The position numbers were made by a program, and so were the translations under genes. Under the pieces are notes generated by a model. The model saw nothing but the letters and a program-made list of their open reading frames with translations, was not told the DNA's origin and searched no databases. A stretch of 64,000 nucleotides of DNA from contig NZ_JACKXD010000004.1 of NCBI RefSeq assembly GCF_014212355.1, forward strand, positions 1 to 64,000, read 5' to 3'. Origin of the DNA: Halobellus ruber. Lineage in GTDB: Archaea > Halobacteriota > Halobacteria > Halobacteriales > Haloferacaceae. Below are positions 63,451-64,000 of the stretch, one piece after another (position 1 is the first letter of the stretch; every line of letters begins with the position of its first letter).

Positions 63451-64000
63451 ATGAGCGAACACACCTGGTGGAAGGAGGCGGTCGTATATCAGATCTATCC
63501 GCGGAGCTTCAACGACACCGACGGCGACGGGCTCGGGGACATCCCGGGGATCACCGAGAAGATCGGCTACCTCGACGACCTGGGCGTCGACGCCGTCTGG
63601 CTCAGTCCGGTCTACGAGTCGCCGCAGTACGACAACGGGTACGATGTCGCCGACTACCGGTCGATCCACTCCGAGTTCGGGACGATGGACGACTTCGACC
63701 GGATGCTCGAACGGCTCCACGACCGCGACATCCGGCTGGTGATGGACATGATCCCGAACCACACCTCCTCCGAACACGAGTGGTTCCAGCGGTCCCGGTC
63801 GGAGCCGGAGGGGGAGTACGGCGACTACTACGTCTGGCGCGAGGGCGACCCCGACCAGCCGCCGAACAACTGGGAGTCCGCCTTCGGCGGGTCGGCGTGG
63901 ACCTACGACGAGGAGCGCGGCGCGTGGTATCTCCACCTCTTCGACGTTCACCAGCCCGACCTCAACTGGCGGACCCCCGAGGTCCGCGAGGAGATCTACG
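63451..64000 (+). CDS. GH13 alpha-glucosidase / sucrase, cut by window end
   Basis: This partial protein (at least 183 residues) starts at ATG 63451 with MSEHTWWKEAVVYQIYPRSF. The next blocks GDGLGDIPGI, VDAVWLSP and MDMIPNHTS are the first three conserved regions of GH13 oligo-1,6-glucosidases. The catalytic residues lie beyond the window. Its place beside GH32 and GH68 genes suggests use of sucrose or isomalto-oligosaccharides. Confidence 0.9.
   Translation, partial: MSEHTWWKEAVVYQIYPRSFNDTDGDGLGDIPGITEKIGYLDDLGVDAVWLSPVYESPQYDNGYDVADYRSIHSEFGTMDDFDRMLERLHDRDIRLVMDMIPNHTSSEHEWFQRSRSEPEGEYGDYYVWREGDPDQPPNNWESAFGGSAWTYDEERGAWYLHLFDVHQPDLNWRTPEVREEIY

Noticed and set aside
1-64000. tRNA and rRNA genes
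   Set aside because: No stretch showed a convincing cloverleaf with a T-loop sequence or any rRNA signature on either strand by eye; a covariance scan was not possible.

Overview
The window comes from a haloarchaeon. The proteins are strongly acidic, the DNA is G+C rich, and many starts are leaderless with a TATA-like box about 25-35 bases upstream. The information-processing genes are archaeal: a PCNA clamp, the primase large subunit PriL, the Holliday junction resolvase Hjc, the basal factor TFB, the Lrp-type regulator beside glnA and Trm1. Gene order around prs, the beta-propeller gene, trm1, glnA and lrp recalls the Haloferacales. That placement is from memory and is an inference.

Positions 1 to about 16.3 kb form an accessory, defence-like region. 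It holds a frameshifted small gene with a pentanucleotide repeat, a decayed mini-CRISPR array with its leader, a membrane-tethered Mrr-type nuclease and a second PD-(D/E)XK nuclease. Next comes a tightly coupled four-gene minus-strand operon (nuclease-like protein, Hanks-type kinase, unrecognised probable barrel protein, calcineurin-like phosphatase). After it are an HTH gene with a toxin-like partner, small HTH proteins, an Arch_ATPase/DUF234 nuclease-ATPase, a GST-type reductase and an AbiE-like antitoxin/nucleotidyltransferase pair. Two near-identical 52-bp palindromes lie upstream of the second nuclease and of the ATPase.

Positions 16.4-28.4 kb carry metabolic and transport genes: an amidohydrolase with an alpha/beta hydrolase, a CopB-type P-ATPase with a Met-rich SHOCT protein, a formate/nitrite-type channel, an amino-acid permease with two UspA domains, and a pterin dehydratase. 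The intergenic spaces contain 80-bp hairpin elements of three sequence families, two of which abut stop codons exactly. A second, orphan CRISPR leader lies here, as do a frameshifted pseudogene and a gene-free stretch of about 980 bp.

Positions 28.4-59.5 kb are conserved haloarchaeal core: replication and repair (pcn, priL, hjc, udg), transcription (tfb, lrp), nucleotide and one-carbon metabolism (prs, ahcY), tRNA modification (trm1), nitrogen assimilation (glnA), a membrane histidine kinase, a sulfatase plus GtrA pair, SWIM proteins, a selenium-binding/methanethiol-oxidase family protein with a ferredoxin, and an acetamidase. Two non-coding hairpin elements interrupt it, near 29.7-30.0 kb and 38.6-38.75 kb.

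From 59.7 kb to the window end is a sucrose/fructan cluster: a GH32 invertase with an extra N-terminal domain, a convergent GH68 levansucrase, and a GH13 alpha-glucosidase cut off by the window end. The most likely new system is the four-gene kinase/phosphatase/nuclease operon at 5.6-9.1 kb. The family of 80-bp hairpins and the multi-hairpin element at 29.7 kb are the strongest unexplained non-coding signals.
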